Both the position numbers and the translations under genes were made by a program. From the NCBI GenBank assembly GCA_036788195.1, contig DAIQNX010000045.1, positions 1 to 23,434 of the forward strand: a stretch of 23,434 nt of DNA, given 5' to 3'. Origin of the DNA: CALFXN01 sp937957815. GTDB taxonomy: Bacteria > Synergistota > Synergistia > Synergistales > Aminobacteriaceae. Positions 22,880 to 23,434 of this stretch are shown in pieces. Positions within the stretch are counted from its first letter, which is position 1, and each line of letters begins with the position of its first letter. A model generated the notes under the pieces. It was not told the origin of the DNA. It searched no databases and saw only the letters and a list, made by a program, of their open reading frames with translations.

Positions 22880-23266
22880 CTTTCGTTTCGCTTTCTCCTG
22901 CGACAGCAGGAACTTCCGCTCCCGCTCCTCACAGCGATCCGCTCTTCGCCTCCGGGCGCGTTCACCCGCCCGTCGCTCCCGCTCCGCGGCCAGCGCGAGC
23001 TGCGACTTCGTCGACGCCGGAGCCGCGGTCATCGCAAGCCGCGCTTCCCTGACGCGTCGCCGGTAGCTCGACGCGCGCGTCGGCTCTACCGCTTCCGTCG
23101 CGGAAGCCCCGTCCTCAGGACGAACGGCTGCGACGAAACGCAGGATGTCGTCTTCCGAAGGTTCCGCCCCGAAGACGCGCCGGACGGCGCGGATCTCTCC
23201 GCCGTCCTCCCATTCGAGAATCCCCGTCCAGAACTGTCCATCGTGAAAGATCGCACAGGTCGCCAT
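22865..23266 (-). CDS. yjdF: YjdF-family (DUF2992) protein
   Basis: This 133-residue basic protein has the two DUF2992 blocks. The N-terminal strand region has IFHDGQFWTGILEWEDGG and RRVFGAEPSEDDILRFV. The C-terminal charged helix starts STKSQLALAAERE and ends ERKFLLSQEKAKRKRRGH, as in Bacillus YjdF. The biochemical role is not established. In Firmicutes the gene often sits under the yjdF RNA, a riboswitch class that responds to aza-aromatic compounds. ATG 23266 is chosen because GGAGGAG lies 9 bases upstream; the frame extends to 23311 without a ribosome site. A linker of about 40 residues rich in Ala, Glu and Arg separates the two blocks, longer than I would expect for the family. Confidence 0.9.
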   Translation of the reverse strand: MATCAIFHDGQFWTGILEWEDGGEIRAVRRVFGAEPSEDDILRFVAAVRPEDGASATEAVEPTRASSYRRRVREARLAMTAAPASTKSQLALAAERERRAGERARRRRADRCEERERKFLLSQEKAKRKRRGH

Positions 23267-23275
23267 GAAAAATTT

Positions 23276-23395
23276 CTCCTCCGTATCGACGAATACAATA
23301 CCGGAGGGCAACGGACGACCCGCGATTACGGGAAGGTTACTGCGTCTTCCCGGAATTCCCCGGAAAGACGGCCCAGACTACCAGCCGGGAGCCGT
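23276..23395 (-). ncRNA. Candidate riboswitch-like leader of yjdF
   Basis: The minus-strand leader can form four hairpins in order: A (23395-23368, 7 pairs with one G-U), B (23369-23344, a 10-bp stem including one G-U), C (23352-23329, CGGGAAG with CTTCCCG) and D. B and C share bases and exclude each other. D pairs the Shine-Dalgarno GGAGG (23282-23278) with CCTCC (23307-23303), extended by GTAT/ATAC with one bulge. Alternative pairing upstream of a masked ribosome site is the layout of a translational switch. I could not confirm a match to the known yjdF RNA. Confidence 0.5.
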
Positions 23396-23434
23396 GTTTT
23401 CTTGCCCCGAGTTCAGTGAAGTTGTGGGTCTGCG

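Noticed and set aside
23330..23420. Cobalamin, SAM, FMN, glycine or Moco riboswitch at the right edge
   Set aside because: Paired elements are present, but the conserved boxes of these classes were not found on either strand. Only an unclassified leader is claimed.
1..23434. tRNA, rRNA, insertion sequences, prophage or att sites
   Set aside because: No tRNA-like cloverleaf, transposase, integrase or terminal repeats were seen. Genes are dense and metabolic or transport-related.

Overview
The window is about 60% GC and codon use is uniform. The best taxonomic clue is the protein at 7879-9957. It has a signal peptide, a Pro-Thr linker and a C-terminal tail (Gly-Gly-Arg-Gly-Cys-Ser, one hydrophobic segment, terminal Arg-Arg) that resembles the Synergist-CTERM sorting signal. 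Two TRAP carboxylate transporters and the high GC also fit an anaerobic, acid-fermenting member of Synergistota. This placement is an inference, not a sequence match. A 100-N assembly gap at 8979-9078 falls inside the Pro-Thr repeat.

Layout. 1-2030 (minus): a metal-resistance unit, arsR then a P1B ATPase that runs off the left edge, with a clear promoter and a 36-bp palindromic operator. 2053-3486 (minus): a MATE efflux protein. 3640-7649 (plus): TRAP operon 1 (dctP, dctQ, dctM, then an EamA permease). 7879-9957 (plus): the secreted CTERM protein. 10045-11063 (minus): OsmC-like and DUF3795 genes behind one promoter. 11181-12470 (minus): a decayed FAD-dependent fumarate-reductase-like gene with an internal deletion and an in-frame stop.

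12777-21660 (minus) is the most interesting part: an apparent eight-gene operon. In transcription order it holds TRAP dctM, dctP and dctQ, a LarA-type (nickel-pincer) hydroxyacid racemase homologue, an FCD-type GntR regulator, an enolase-like enzyme with altered active-site residues, a MOFRL glycerate 2-kinase, and a D-2-hydroxyacid dehydrogenase. A strong terminator closes it. A sigma-70-like promoter overlapped by ATCGAT-rich palindromes (21770-21820) precedes it. Read together, the genes suggest uptake of a 2-hydroxy or polyhydroxy carboxylate, C2 epimerisation, 2-O-phosphorylation, enolase-type dehydration to a PEP-like enol phosphate, and oxidation or reduction at C2. The substrate cannot be read from the sequence. 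The substitutions in the enolase-like enzyme suggest it is not ordinary 2-phosphoglycerate.

21910-22779 (plus): a NYN-domain nuclease with a LOTUS/OST-HTH domain. 22865-23266 (minus): a YjdF/DUF2992 protein. Its leader can fold into mutually exclusive hairpins and a hairpin that hides the Shine-Dalgarno sequence, as in a translational riboswitch.
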